Below are positions 26,098 to 34,908 of a stretch of 64,000 nt of DNA, one piece after another. A program made the position numbers and the translations under genes. The DNA lies in the NCBI GenBank assembly GCA_031553215.1, contig JAVBLW010000006.1, positions 124,001 through 188,000 of the forward strand, given 5' to 3'. The DNA comes from JAVBLW01 sp031553215. Its GTDB lineage: Bacteria; Bacillota_I; Bacilli_A; Acholeplasmatales; Anaeroplasmataceae. Within the stretch, counting starts at the first letter, position 1; every line of letters starts with the position of its first letter. Under the pieces are notes generated by a model. That model did not search any database, had not been told where the DNA came from, and worked only from the letters and a program-made list of their open reading frames with translations.

Positions 26098-27396
26098 TTA
26101 TTTTATCACTTCCAATATCAGGGATTTTATTTCACTATTATTAGAAATTATAAATGCTGCTTTTATAATTTCTAAAACTTCATCAATATTATTTTTATTT
26201 GAATAAACCGTTGCTAAAACTTCATCTTGACTTACATAATTTGAAACCTTTTTATTTAAAACAATACCAACACTATTATCTATTTTATCTTCTAGCTTAC
26301 TTCGACCAGCGCCTAGAAGCATCGCTGCATGGCCAATCATTAGTGAGTCAATTTTTGAAACATAACCATTCTTGGCTGCTTTAATCTCAATTACATATTT
26401 TGATTTTGGAAATTTATTTATATCTTTGATATAACTTATATCTCCACCTTGCTTCTCTACTAATTTAATTAGATATTCAATAGCTTTTTTATTTCTAATT
26501 GTTTCTAATAGCATATTTTTTGCTTCCTCTATACTAGAAGCCTTATAGGCATCTACTACCAAATATGCTCCAATCTCAACACATAAATCAAGTAAGTCAC
26601 TAGGTCCATTACCATTTAAAGTATTAATGGCTTCAATCACTTCTAAACTATTACCAACAGCATATCCTAATGGTTCATCCATATCAGTTAAAACAGCTGT
26701 CATTTTTCTACCACAATTAGCTCCTATTTTAACCATTAAACGAGCAAGATCTCTAGCACTTTCTAAGTCCTTCATAAAAGCACCATTTCCAACCTTAACA
26801 TCAAGTACTATGGCATCAGCTCCACTAGCAAGTTTCTTACTCATAATACTTGAAGCTATTAATGGAATAGAATCCACTGTTGCCGTAACGTCTCTTAATG
26901 CGTATAGTTTCTTATCAGCTGGTGTTAGATTACCACTTTGACCTACTAATGCTATATTTATATCTTTAACCTGCTCAATAAATTCTTCATCACTAATATT
27001 TATTCTATATCCTGGAATTGCTTCAAGTTTATCCAAAGTACCACCAGTATGTCCTAATCCTTTACCACTCATTTTAGCAAATTTAATTCCTAATGCGGCT
27101 ACCATAGGACCTAACACCAATGATGTTTTATCTCCTACCCCGCCAGTTGAATGCTTATCTACTTTAATTCCATCAATAGAACTTAAATCCAGTGAATCAC
27201 CGCTTTCTAGCATCACTTTAGATAAATTAGTAGTTTCGATATCATCCATACCAACAAAATATATTGCCATTAATAAAGCACTAACTTGATAATCAGGAAT
27301 AAGCCCACTAACATATGAATCAATAATATATTTTAATTCATCATAGGTTAATTTATCACCTTGTTTTTTCTTTTCTATTAAATCAATCATTCTCAT
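26098..27396 (-). CDS. pdp: Pyrimidine-nucleoside phosphorylase
   Basis: 432 residues, the normal length for the thymidine/pyrimidine phosphorylase family. The phosphate- and substrate-binding segments KHSTGGVGDKTSL, KMSGKGLGHTGGTLDKLE and SSIMSKKLASGADAIVLDVKVG are intact. It cleaves uridine, thymidine and deoxyuridine with phosphate. GGTGA ribosome site; it follows the peptidase E/prephenate dehydratase fusion by 8 bases. Confidence 0.96.
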   Translation of the reverse strand: MRMIDLIEKKKQGDKLTYDELKYIIDSYVSGLIPDYQVSALLMAIYFVGMDDIETTNLSKVMLESGDSLDLSSIDGIKVDKHSTGGVGDKTSLVLGPMVAALGIKFAKMSGKGLGHTGGTLDKLEAIPGYRINISDEEFIEQVKDINIALVGQSGNLTPADKKLYALRDVTATVDSIPLIASSIMSKKLASGADAIVLDVKVGNGAFMKDLESARDLARLMVKIGANCGRKMTAVLTDMDEPLGYAVGNSLEVIEAINTLNGNGPSDLLDLCVEIGAYLVVDAYKASSIEEAKNMLLETIRNKKAIEYLIKLVEKQGGDISYIKDINKFPKSKYVIEIKAAKNGYVSKIDSLMIGHAAMLLGAGRSKLEDKIDNSVGIVLNKKVSNYVSQDEVLATVYSNKNNIDEVLEIIKAAFIISNNSEIKSLILEVIK

Positions 27397-27404
27397 ATTA
27401 TCAC

Positions 27405-28913
27405 CTAATCCAAACTTGAATAGATTCCTAAATTTTTAACTCTATATTTATCTGACTTAGAAATATCATCTACCACTTTATTAATAATATCTTTCATATT
27501 TTCTTTTACTGATAGCTCGATATAAAAATTGTATTTACCTAATTCTTCTTTTGTAGGTCTACTTAAAATAGAAACCATGTTTAATTTATTATCACTAAAC
27601 AATTTCAATAATTCAAATAAAAGCCCTGGTCTTTCATCATTCATGTATATGCAAAGACTACATTTAATATTATGATGAACACTTTTCTTTTCTAATTTAT
27701 CAGTAATAACTACGAAGCGTGTATAATTACCATCTTTGTCTTCAACATGGGGTACAACCGTATTAAATTTAACATCACTAAGCTTGTGATATGGAATAAT
27801 CGCCCCATATGTGTCATCACAATCCTTTAAATTTTCTAATGATTCAATATTACTTTCAGTAATAATTAATTTATAGTCACTAGATGTTAAAAAATCAACA
27901 CATTGACCCTTTGATTTAAACTGAACAAAAATATTTTTTACATCTTTAATGTCCTTAGCATTTGAAACAAACGCAAATTCTACCTTTGTCTTAAGATCAC
28001 AAACAATGTCATAATCCTTTTTAATTAAGATATCAATTGTTTCTAATATATAACCATCTAATGTATTTTCAAATGGTAAAATAGCTATTCCATGTTTTTC
28101 AACTGCTAAGGCAGTTTTTAAAACCGTTGGATAATACTCAATGTCTAAATTTGAATCCAAACTATTAATATATTTTTTACACGCAACTTCACTAAAAGTT
28201 CCAGCTGGTCCTAATACAGCTATTTTATTTGTTTCTTCATATAATGGTTTCATAATATACTTCTCTTTTCTATCAAATTTATATACACTTCTACTTTTTA
28301 GTGATTTAATTACTCTAATATTATTATCAGTAAAATGAATAGCAGTATCATCTTCTAAAGCATACCCATCAAATTCATATTTACTTACTATATCATTATA
28401 ACATATCAATTCTTCTTTTTGGTAATGTGGACATACGGTAATATCTAATAATCCTAAACCTTGAACCATTTTATAGTTATAAACTTTAAAATTATCTACA
28501 TACGACTTACTATCACCCATGCCATATCGAGCAATCATATTAGCTCCCGCACTTAATCCAACTATTATCTTTTCATTTATTATATTTTTTAAAATCGTTT
28601 CTCTATTTTCTTTCTTTAGCTCTTCTACTAATATTTTAGTATCTCCGCCACCAAAATACAAAACATTTGCATTAGTAATTTTTTCCATTATTGAATTATT
28701 AGATTCTGTTAATAATCTAGCAATTTCTATAGATACATTAAACCTTTTAAATTGATTTATAAAATTATTAATTGACTTTTCATCATCCTTAGATGCCGTA
28801 GGAAAAAAAAGAATATTAGGTTTATTCTTACCACTTAAATTTAAAATATATTCTTCAATTTTAGTGTCTTCATTTAAAACACTTTTTCCACCAATTAAAA
28901 TAATATTTTTCAT
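27405..28913 (-). CDS. Fusion of peptidase E (S51-like) and prephenate dehydratase with ACT domain
   Basis: About 502 residues in one frame. Residues 1-215 are a class I glutamine amidotransferase-like S51 fold: the nucleophile motif is VGLSAGANM, after GGGDTKILV. Residues about 220-405 are prephenate dehydratase: GPAGTFSEVACKKY, LPFENTLDGY and the catalytic YTRFVVI. An ACT domain follows (about 415-490, DERPGLLFELL), where the usual ESRP phenylalanine-binding motif reads LSRP. Prephenate dehydratase makes phenylpyruvate for phenylalanine. The ATG at 28913 has AGAGGA 6 bases upstream. Confidence 0.85.
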   Translation of the reverse strand: MKNIILIGGKSVLNEDTKIEEYILNLSGKNKPNILFFPTASKDDEKSINNFINQFKRFNVSIEIARLLTESNNSIMEKITNANVLYFGGGDTKILVEELKKENRETILKNIINEKIIVGLSAGANMIARYGMGDSKSYVDNFKVYNYKMVQGLGLLDITVCPHYQKEELICYNDIVSKYEFDGYALEDDTAIHFTDNNIRVIKSLKSRSVYKFDRKEKYIMKPLYEETNKIAVLGPAGTFSEVACKKYINSLDSNLDIEYYPTVLKTALAVEKHGIAILPFENTLDGYILETIDILIKKDYDIVCDLKTKVEFAFVSNAKDIKDVKNIFVQFKSKGQCVDFLTSSDYKLIITESNIESLENLKDCDDTYGAIIPYHKLSDVKFNTVVPHVEDKDGNYTRFVVITDKLEKKSVHHNIKCSLCIYMNDERPGLLFELLKLFSDNKLNMVSILSRPTKEELGKYNFYIELSVKENMKDIINKVVDDISKSDKYRVKNLGIYSSLD

Positions 28914-28947
28914 AACATATCCTCTTCTAACATTATAACTCAAAAAT

Positions 28948-28978
28948 AAAAAAAAGCGTTATAAACTAACACTTTTTT
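28948..28978 (-). terminator. Terminator after trmB
   Basis: The stem GTGTTA/TAACGC (one G-T pair), flanked by A and T runs, overlaps the trmB stop. It has eight T residues on the minus strand. Confidence 0.65.
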
Positions 28979-29610
28979 ACAATTTTTGTTGCTTCTAGAC
29001 GGTATATAGGACCTAATAATGACCACTTATCTTCAAACTCAGTAGTGATATTAAATATTTCATCCTTATGTAAATCTAAGCTTATTCCATTTAAATACCA
29101 CCTATTCATACAAAAAGACTCTAATGAATATTCAAATAGACCCCTATTATCAGTCTTTTGAATAAGACTACCATCTTCTTTTAATATATTAGAATATATC
29201 TCTAAAAATATTTTTGAAGTTAATCTTCTTTTTGAATGTTTTGTCTTTGGCCATGGATCAGAGAAATTAAGATATATGGTACTAATTTCATTCTTATCAA
29301 ATACTTCTTCTAACATGGCTGCATCTGCTAACATCAATCTTAAATTAGGCAAATCATATTCTAAAGATTTTTCTAAAGTTCTAACTAAGACACTATCAAA
29401 TTTTTCTATGGCAATAAAATTTACATCAGGAAAAGTTTTAGCAAGTCCAGTAATAAATTGTCCTTTACCACACCCTATTTCAATATGGATTGGATTATCA
29501 TTACCAAAATATTTATTCCAATTCCCCTTATTTTCATTATTATTTTTTATAAAATACTTTTCATCACTTTTAAGTGTATCTATAGCATTCTTAACTTTCC
29601 TTAATCTCAT
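28966..29610 (-). CDS. trmB: tRNA (guanine-N7-)-methyltransferase TrmB
   Basis: 214 residues. The SAM-binding motif is IHIEIGCGKGQFI and the catalytic segment is YLNFSDPWPKTKHSKRRL. It methylates G46 in the tRNA variable loop. The ATG overlaps the stop of the upstream DUF368-PepV gene (TAATG). Confidence 0.95.
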   Translation of the reverse strand: MRLRKVKNAIDTLKSDEKYFIKNNNENKGNWNKYFGNDNPIHIEIGCGKGQFITGLAKTFPDVNFIAIEKFDSVLVRTLEKSLEYDLPNLRLMLADAAMLEEVFDKNEISTIYLNFSDPWPKTKHSKRRLTSKIFLEIYSNILKEDGSLIQKTDNRGLFEYSLESFCMNRWYLNGISLDLHKDEIFNITTEFEDKWSLLGPIYRLEATKIVKKC

Positions 29611-31832
29611 TACTTCACCAACTCATAGATAGATTTTGCATATATTGCAATATTTTTTACATATTCATCAATCTCTAAATACTCATTAGGTTGATGAATA
29701 ACATCTGGACTATTTGGAAACATTGGACCAAAAGCCACAGCATTTGGTATAAATTTCGCATATGTCCCACCACCAATTGTCATTGGCTTACTTGTCTTAT
29801 CTCCGCTTATTTCTTGATATGCATTCATAAGTGTTTTAACTAAGACCGAATTTGGATCGACATAATGCATCATAACCCTATCATGCATCTTATATTCTAT
29901 ACCAATATATTTTGAAACTGCCATATCGACACGTTTCTTTATAAAATCAAAATATTCATTATTAGGAATTCTACAGTCCACATTAATTTCAAACGTATTA
30001 TCTTCTATTTTAAAAACTCCACAATTTAAACTAAGATTTTTCATATCTTCATTAAAAATATTAATTCCTAATTTTTCACCATATGGATCAAATGTAAAAT
30101 ATTTACATATAAAATTTGTAAATTCACATGGACAATATTTATTTAAAAAATCAATTAAAATAAAAGCTGCATTTAATCCTTCTTCTGGAGACATACCGTG
30201 ACAACTCTTACCATAAGCAAAATATTGTCCATCTTTTACTTCACCTTTATAATTATTTTCTTTTAAATAAAGTAAATATTCCTTTTCTAAATCAACTTTT
30301 ATTATAGCTCTCGCAGTATCGGGAACTATATTTCTTCTATCTCCACTATAAAAGCTTATTATAGAACTATTATTAAGTAATTTTCCTGTTAAATCAAAAT
30401 TTTGAAAAGCCTTTTCTCCGTATATCAGCGGATAATTTGCATCAGGAGAAAATCCCATACCAGGAAGTTCTTCGGATTTAAAATAATGACGTAAGCATCT
30501 ATTTCCACTTTCTTCATCACATCCAATAATTAATCTAATTCTTTTATTAACCGGTAAATCTAAATCTTTTATTAATCTTAGTGCATAATAAGCTGCCATA
30601 ACTGGACCCTTATCATCAACTGCACCTCTTGCATAGATTCTATTATCTTTGATAACTGGATTAAAAGGATCAGTATTCCAAGCTCCATTAGCAGGGACTA
30701 TATCAATATGCCCTAAAATCCCTAATAATTCAGTTCCTGTACCAAATTCAATATGCATAGCATAATTATCCACATTCTTTACTTTAAAGCCATCTCTTTT
30801 AGCCATTTTCGCTAAATAATCTAATGCTTCTTTATTTTCATGTCCAAATGGTTCATTACTATTTTCATTGTATTTTTCTAATACTGTTTTATATTTTAAT
30901 AATTCAACTGTAGACTTAATAAATTCTTTTTCATAGTTTTTTGATTCTTTTAGAAAATCAACTTTTCTTTCTTTATTATCCATTCTATAGAATAACCATC
31001 CTAATATTAAACCAATAAATAAAGCTCCTACTCCAATTAACCATGTTGTAGTTGTAATACTCTCTCTATGATTAGAATCCTTTAATACGGCCACTATAAT
31101 AGAAATACTTGAGGCTGATACTAATCCTAATATAGCATAATCCATTTGAGATTTATGAGTAGCTAATAACTTTTTCATTAAATTTGCAATTAAAACAACG
31201 CCTAAACCTAGACCAATTGCAAACGTAAAAAAAACAAATAAATTTGTTCCAATTTCATTGAATTTAAATTTTAATACTTTTTCTAATAAATTTGTTAATA
31301 TTTTTAAAATAGGTTCATAATATCCAGCCGATGCTAAAATCATAGAGCCACTTATACCAGGCACTACTAATGATGTTGAAGTAACAAAACCAAATAATGT
31401 CAATATAATACCTGTTGATAAACTAATGTTAAGAACCTTATTCTCACTTTTAAACAGAAAAGGTAAGGCTAATACTAAAATAAAAGCAAATATAAAAATA
31501 ATATAATTTTTAAATTGTTTTTTCTCATTTTTAATCATTAAAAAAATAGGTGGAATACCTGCAATCACTATTCCACTAAAAAGCATACTTATTGGCAATG
31601 GAGCAATACTATACAATTTCTCAATAGTAATAACACCAATAACAAGACCTAATATAATACCAAATAATAACTTCCAACTTTTTTTAATTACTTTAAAAGG
31701 AGCCTTCACAATACTTGCACATGCATCTAATAGTTCATTATAAACCTTAAGCAATACTGCAACAGTGGCACCACTTAAACCAGCAATGATATAAGCAATA
31801 CCAATAAATATTCCTTTTAACAATTTTAACAT
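29610..31832 (-). CDS. Fusion of DUF368 (PopT-type) membrane domain and PepV-type M20 dipeptidase
   Basis: About 740 residues in one frame. Residues 1-290 carry eight or so membrane segments of the DUF368 family, with the typical TSLVVPGISGSMILASAGYYEPIL; family members translocate undecaprenyl phosphate back across the membrane. Residues about 300-740 are a PepV-like M20 dipeptidase: metal motifs LGILGHIDIVP and AVDDKGPVMAAYYAL, catalytic CDEESGN and C-terminal HQPNEYLEIDEY. The joining of the two domains in one protein is unusual. The start at 31832 lies just after the HPr stop; its ribosome site GAAAGGA lies in the HPr coding end. Confidence 0.88.
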   Translation of the reverse strand: MLKLLKGIFIGIAYIIAGLSGATVAVLLKVYNELLDACASIVKAPFKVIKKSWKLLFGIILGLVIGVITIEKLYSIAPLPISMLFSGIVIAGIPPIFLMIKNEKKQFKNYIIFIFAFILVLALPFLFKSENKVLNISLSTGIILTLFGFVTSTSLVVPGISGSMILASAGYYEPILKILTNLLEKVLKFKFNEIGTNLFVFFTFAIGLGLGVVLIANLMKKLLATHKSQMDYAILGLVSASSISIIVAVLKDSNHRESITTTTWLIGVGALFIGLILGWLFYRMDNKERKVDFLKESKNYEKEFIKSTVELLKYKTVLEKYNENSNEPFGHENKEALDYLAKMAKRDGFKVKNVDNYAMHIEFGTGTELLGILGHIDIVPANGAWNTDPFNPVIKDNRIYARGAVDDKGPVMAAYYALRLIKDLDLPVNKRIRLIIGCDEESGNRCLRHYFKSEELPGMGFSPDANYPLIYGEKAFQNFDLTGKLLNNSSIISFYSGDRRNIVPDTARAIIKVDLEKEYLLYLKENNYKGEVKDGQYFAYGKSCHGMSPEEGLNAAFILIDFLNKYCPCEFTNFICKYFTFDPYGEKLGINIFNEDMKNLSLNCGVFKIEDNTFEINVDCRIPNNEYFDFIKKRVDMAVSKYIGIEYKMHDRVMMHYVDPNSVLVKTLMNAYQEISGDKTSKPMTIGGGTYAKFIPNAVAFGPMFPNSPDVIHQPNEYLEIDEYVKNIAIYAKSIYELVK

Positions 31833-31833
31833 T

Positions 31834-32106
31834 CTAAATTTCCTTTCCAAGCTTCATTTCATAAAAAACGTCTGTTAGACCATTCATAGCTTGAACTTCA
31901 TCTTCTCCTGAACATACAATATATATAATTTCACCACTATATATACCTAAGCTCATTACCCCCATTATAGATTTCAAATTAATAACTTTAGTATCAAGTT
32001 TAAGTTCAATTTCACAATCGTACTTAATTGCTTCGTTTACTAAAATTGTTGCTGGTCTAGCATGAATACCAGTTTCAGCTGTAATTTTAAATTTTTTCTC
32101 GACCAT
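31834..32106 (-). CDS. ptsH: HPr-family phosphocarrier protein
   Basis: 90 residues. The phosphorylatable His is in TGIHARPATIL and the regulatory Ser site is in LKSIMGVMSLG, so it can serve both PTS phosphotransfer and CcpA signalling. The neighbours are a degenerate EIIB domain protein and a DUF368 fusion rather than ptsI, so it could be the secondary Crh-like form, although the catalytic His is present. Confidence 0.9.
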   Translation of the reverse strand: MVEKKFKITAETGIHARPATILVNEAIKYDCEIELKLDTKVINLKSIMGVMSLGIYSGEIIYIVCSGEDEVQAMNGLTDVFYEMKLGKEI

Positions 32107-32116
32107 ACTCTCTCAC

Positions 32117-32464
32117 CTATAATCTTCCTTCAATTTCCTTCTTAATTAAATTTGAATCAAATTTAAATAAAACCTTCACAAAATTACCTGTTATAAAAAC
32201 ACCTTGTGTAGCAATCTTTTTCAATTCTTCATAATTTGGACTTTTAACATTATGAAGTTGGAATTTTAATCTAGCATTATCAACTTCAACACTTGATATA
32301 TTTTCTTTTCCACCCAAAATGCTCATTAAATTATTAATAAAGCTATCATCTATCTTAACCTTATGTTTATTTCTCTTAACTCTAACTCTTACTATTATAG
32401 CAATTACAGCTATCAAAATACACACAGCAGCAACTATTAAACCTATCATTACCTCAACTGGCAT
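32117..32464 (-). CDS. Membrane-anchored degenerate PTS EIIB-like domain protein
   Basis: About 115 residues. One N-terminal membrane helix (VMIGLIVAAVCILIAVIAII) is followed by an EIIB-glucose-like domain: ILGGKENISSVEVDNARLKFQL...ATQGVFITGNFVKVLF. The position of the phosphorylated cysteine (CxTRLR in active EIIB) reads D-N-A-R-L-K, so phosphotransfer is not possible by the usual route. It probably has a binding or regulatory role next to HPr. The ATG at 32464 has GGTGA 5 bases upstream. Confidence 0.8.
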   Translation of the reverse strand: MPVEVMIGLIVAAVCILIAVIAIIVRVRVKRNKHKVKIDDSFINNLMSILGGKENISSVEVDNARLKFQLHNVKSPNYEELKKIATQGVFITGNFVKVLFKFDSNLIKKEIEGRL

Positions 32465-32555
32465 CAAAATCACCTCTAACTACATAATATTATATGACAA
32501 AATTCCATTTTATTCAAGATATATGATAACTACCCATTCATAAATTATTATTATC

Positions 32556-32564
32556 CATATTATA
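32556..32564 (+). promoter_or_regulatory. Sigma E/K-like -10 element of the coat gene
   Basis: CATATTATA matches the CATAnnnTA pattern of mother-cell sigma factors, 18 bases before the coat gene start codon. No good -35 element was found at the usual distance. Confidence 0.35.
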
Positions 32565-32582
32565 TTAATGGGGGTGAAATAA

Positions 32583-33041
32583 ATGTGTTCTAATAACTAC
32601 TTTGGTAGAAACGCAGAATCAATTATTTCAAGGGGGTCTGGAGCTAGGAGTACAGAAAACGAAAACGATACTACTGCTACTAGACACCATATAATAGAAA
32701 CAATAATCAGAATTGATAGATTACAAAAAGAAGCTGTAGCAAATTTAAATTCTTGTTTAACTTGCGAACGTTCACTTAATATACAATCTTATAATACGAT
32801 TCCTATCATTTTAAATCTTCGTGGTGGATCAAGATTAACTGGTTTACTTGGGACTACAGGAAGTGAAACTTTTTTCTTTAGAATCGAATCAATAATAGGG
32901 AATTTTATAACCTTAAGACTTTTAGAACTTAGTGGAAGTTCTCTTATTACGACAACTTTTACATTAATACTTGATTTAGATTGTGTATGTTCTCTCCAAT
33001 GTTTAGAAGCTATTAATTTAGAAAGTTGTTGTACATTATAA
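32583..33041 (+). CDS. CotY/CotZ/ExsY-type spore coat protein
   Basis: 152 residues, Cys-containing, no signal peptide. The C-terminal half matches the self-assembling outer coat/exosporium family: FFFRIESIIGNFITLRLLEL, then a beta strand, then LILDLDCVCSLQCLEAINL (compare the DLSCFCAIQCL ending of ExsY). Made in the mother cell, these proteins form disulfide-linked crystalline layers. The ribosome site GGGGGTGA is strong. Upstream lies CATATTATA, which fits the -10 pattern of sigma E/K promoters; the -35 is unclear. Confidence 0.85.
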   Translation: MCSNNYFGRNAESIISRGSGARSTENENDTTATRHHIIETIIRIDRLQKEAVANLNSCLTCERSLNIQSYNTIPIILNLRGGSRLTGLLGTTGSETFFFRIESIIGNFITLRLLELSGSSLITTTFTLILDLDCVCSLQCLEAINLESCCTL

Positions 33042-33335
33042 ATTGATAATATTTATATACTCAATTTTTGTAATATCAATCAAGACCTTTTCGTTGTCCA
33101 AATTCATTTCTAAATAATTTTCCTTAATACTTAAAACAACACCTTCAATTAAGGTGTTTTCAATTTTTACTTCACATATGCATTTAATATTATGTTCAAT
33201 CATTGCATTTATATCATCAAAACGATGCTTAAGTATATTTTTCTTTTGCTTTCGACTGTCGTATAAACTTTGATTTTCCATTCCTTCCTTAATTAAATCA
33301 ACACTATTTATAAATAAAATCGGATTATTTTCCAT
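33036..33335 (-). CDS. Hypothetical protein with Sm-like C-terminal half
   Basis: 99 residues, not recognised. Residues 50-97 (KCICEVKIENTLIEGVVLSIKENYLEMN...) have the strand pattern of a small beta-barrel. It is convergent with the coat gene and overlaps it by 6 bases. Its ribosome site AGGTGG is one arm of a long inverted repeat that also looks like a terminator for the upstream gene. A spore-related role is possible from position only. Confidence 0.6.
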   Translation of the reverse strand: MENNPILFINSVDLIKEGMENQSLYDSRKQKKNILKHRFDDINAMIEHNIKCICEVKIENTLIEGVVLSIKENYLEMNLDNEKVLIDITKIEYINIINL

Positions 33336-33387
33336 AATAAAAACACCACCTATTTACATCATATGCAAAAAGACTGGTGTTTTATTA
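33329..33387 (-). terminator. Long-loop hairpin between the SGNH gene and the next
   Basis: AATAAAACACCA pairs with TGGTGTTTTTATT around a loop of about 26 bases on the minus strand, then runs into the ATG of the 99-residue gene. It could terminate the upstream gene or mask the ribosome site. Confidence 0.5.
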
Positions 33388-33987
33388 TTATTGACTAACT
33401 ATTTTAGTAATTTTATCTCTAACATAATTATGGGCTTTTTCATTAAAAGTAATTCCATCAGATGAAATATAAATTTTTTTCTTCTTTAAAAAGCAATCTA
33501 ATCCCACTATTTCAATATTTTCATGAGTAGCTATTCTTTCTATCTCTTCATTAAAATAATTATATATTTCCTTTGCTTCATTTATATTTTTATTTCCAAT
33601 ACCATATATCTGTAGCAATTTATTAAAATCGGAAATTAATAATTTATTTACTAATATCTCTATATTATATTTCTTAATTTCCTCAATTATCAAATTAAAG
33701 TACTTAGAAAAATCTTGAACTAATTCACTGTTCTTCAAAGCATTAACAAAATCCACATAACCTAATTCTAAAATTAAATAATCAAAATTATGATCATATT
33801 CTAATGCCTTACTTATATACATATATGCCTTCTTTATATTAAGATCCTTCATTGAATAATTTACAATATCGTTTTTCTCATTTAATTGCATAACACAATT
33901 CTTAGAAAGATATACGTTTTTACCAGTTTCATCAATGCTAATACCTCTATATAGGAAATCTCCCCATATGCCGATTCTTTTATTCAT
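33388..33987 (-). CDS. SGNH/GDSL hydrolase-like protein with altered active site
   Basis: 199 residues. The block I position reads GIWGDFLYRGI, so the nucleophilic Ser of GDS is Phe. Block III is LELGYVDF and the C-terminal block DGITFNEKAHNYV lacks the His of DxxH at the usual place. The fold seems to be SGNH, but the esterase triad is not intact, so a binding or structural role is likely. GGGTGA ribosome site. Confidence 0.65.
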   Translation of the reverse strand: MNKRIGIWGDFLYRGISIDETGKNVYLSKNCVMQLNEKNDIVNYSMKDLNIKKAYMYISKALEYDHNFDYLILELGYVDFVNALKNSELVQDFSKYFNLIIEEIKKYNIEILVNKLLISDFNKLLQIYGIGNKNINEAKEIYNYFNEEIERIATHENIEIVGLDCFLKKKKIYISSDGITFNEKAHNYVRDKITKIVSQ

Positions 33988-34083
33988 AAAATCACCCTTT
34001 CATTTATTTGAAAACATTTTATCTAGTTATTGATACTAGTTTATATCATTTATATAAAATTGTCAAGTTTTTTTAAACTATAT

Positions 34084-34112
34084 TTGAGTTTTTTATTATT
34101 ATATGCTATAAT
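34084..34112 (+). promoter_or_regulatory. Sigma A promoter of the DUF1836 gene
   Basis: TTGAGT (34084-34089), a 17-base spacer ending in TGC, and TATAAT (34107-34112), 29 bases before the start codon. Confidence 0.85.
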
Positions 34113-34141
34113 TTAGAAAAATATAAAATGAGGTTGATGTA

Positions 34142-34813
34142 ATGAACGATATAAACAAGATATTAGAAAATTGGTTAGAGGAATTATCTAACTTTAAATT
34201 CCCTAACTATGAAAATTTCCCTGACATTGATTTATACATGGATCAAGTTGTTACTTACTTAGAAAAGAATCTTCAAGTTCTAAGTACTAGTTCTCTAGAT
34301 AAAATAGTTACTTCTTCTATGATAAACAATTATGTTAAGGGAGAAGTTATTACTGCACCCATTCAAAAAAAATATAATCGTGAACATCTTGCCTTAATCG
34401 AAGAAACTTGTTCATTAAAACAAGTTCTATCTATTGCAGAAATCAAACAAATCCTTGATACTCAATATAAAGATGGTAACAAGGCTTCTGCTTTCAATGA
34501 ATTCAAGAACTTACATTCAGTAGAATTCGATAAAGCTATTAATGAATGTGAAGAAGAATTAAAAAATATTGATAAAAATGATATTAGTAAATTAACAAAT
34601 CTAGCTTTGGAATTAGCTGTTAGTGCAAATGCTAAGATAACTATTTCTAAAAGAATATTATTCTATTTAATGAAATATGAAGCGATTCAAAAAGAAAAAC
34701 TTGAAAAAGAAGAAAAAGCTAAAAAAGACGAAGAAGAAAGATTAAAAAAGGAAGAAAAGCAACGTAAAGAGGAAGAGAAAAAAGAACTTGCTCAATTAAA
34801 ATTAGTTAAATAA
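34142..34813 (+). CDS. DUF1836 (YkrK-like) protein with charged tail
   Basis: 223 residues. Residues about 25-125 match DUF1836, a helical winged-helix-like fold found in Bacilli (SSMINNYVKGEVITAPIQKKYNREHL). The C-terminal 40 residues are almost only Lys and Glu and would form a long charged helix. It is probably a DNA-binding or regulatory protein. Monocistronic, with its own promoter and terminator. Confidence 0.88.
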   Translation: MNDINKILENWLEELSNFKFPNYENFPDIDLYMDQVVTYLEKNLQVLSTSSLDKIVTSSMINNYVKGEVITAPIQKKYNREHLALIEETCSLKQVLSIAEIKQILDTQYKDGNKASAFNEFKNLHSVEFDKAINECEEELKNIDKNDISKLTNLALELAVSANAKITISKRILFYLMKYEAIQKEKLEKEEKAKKDEEERLKKEEKQRKEEEKKELAQLKLVK

Positions 34814-34816
34814 TAG

Positions 34817-34854
34817 AAAAGACCATAAATTTTCGAATTCATGGTCTTTTTTAT
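34817..34854 (+). terminator. Terminator after the DUF1836 gene
   Basis: The 10-bp stem AAAAGACCAT/ATGGTCTTTT is followed by TTATT; the opposite strand also has a T run, so it may act both ways. Confidence 0.8.
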
Positions 34855-34908
34855 TACCTTATTTGATGTTATACTATCTATCAGAAAGAAAACTATTATG
34901 GTGATAAT

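Noticed and set aside
26627..26941. 104-codon plus-strand frame over pdp
   Set aside because: Antisense shadow of a well-conserved gene; no promoter or ribosome site.
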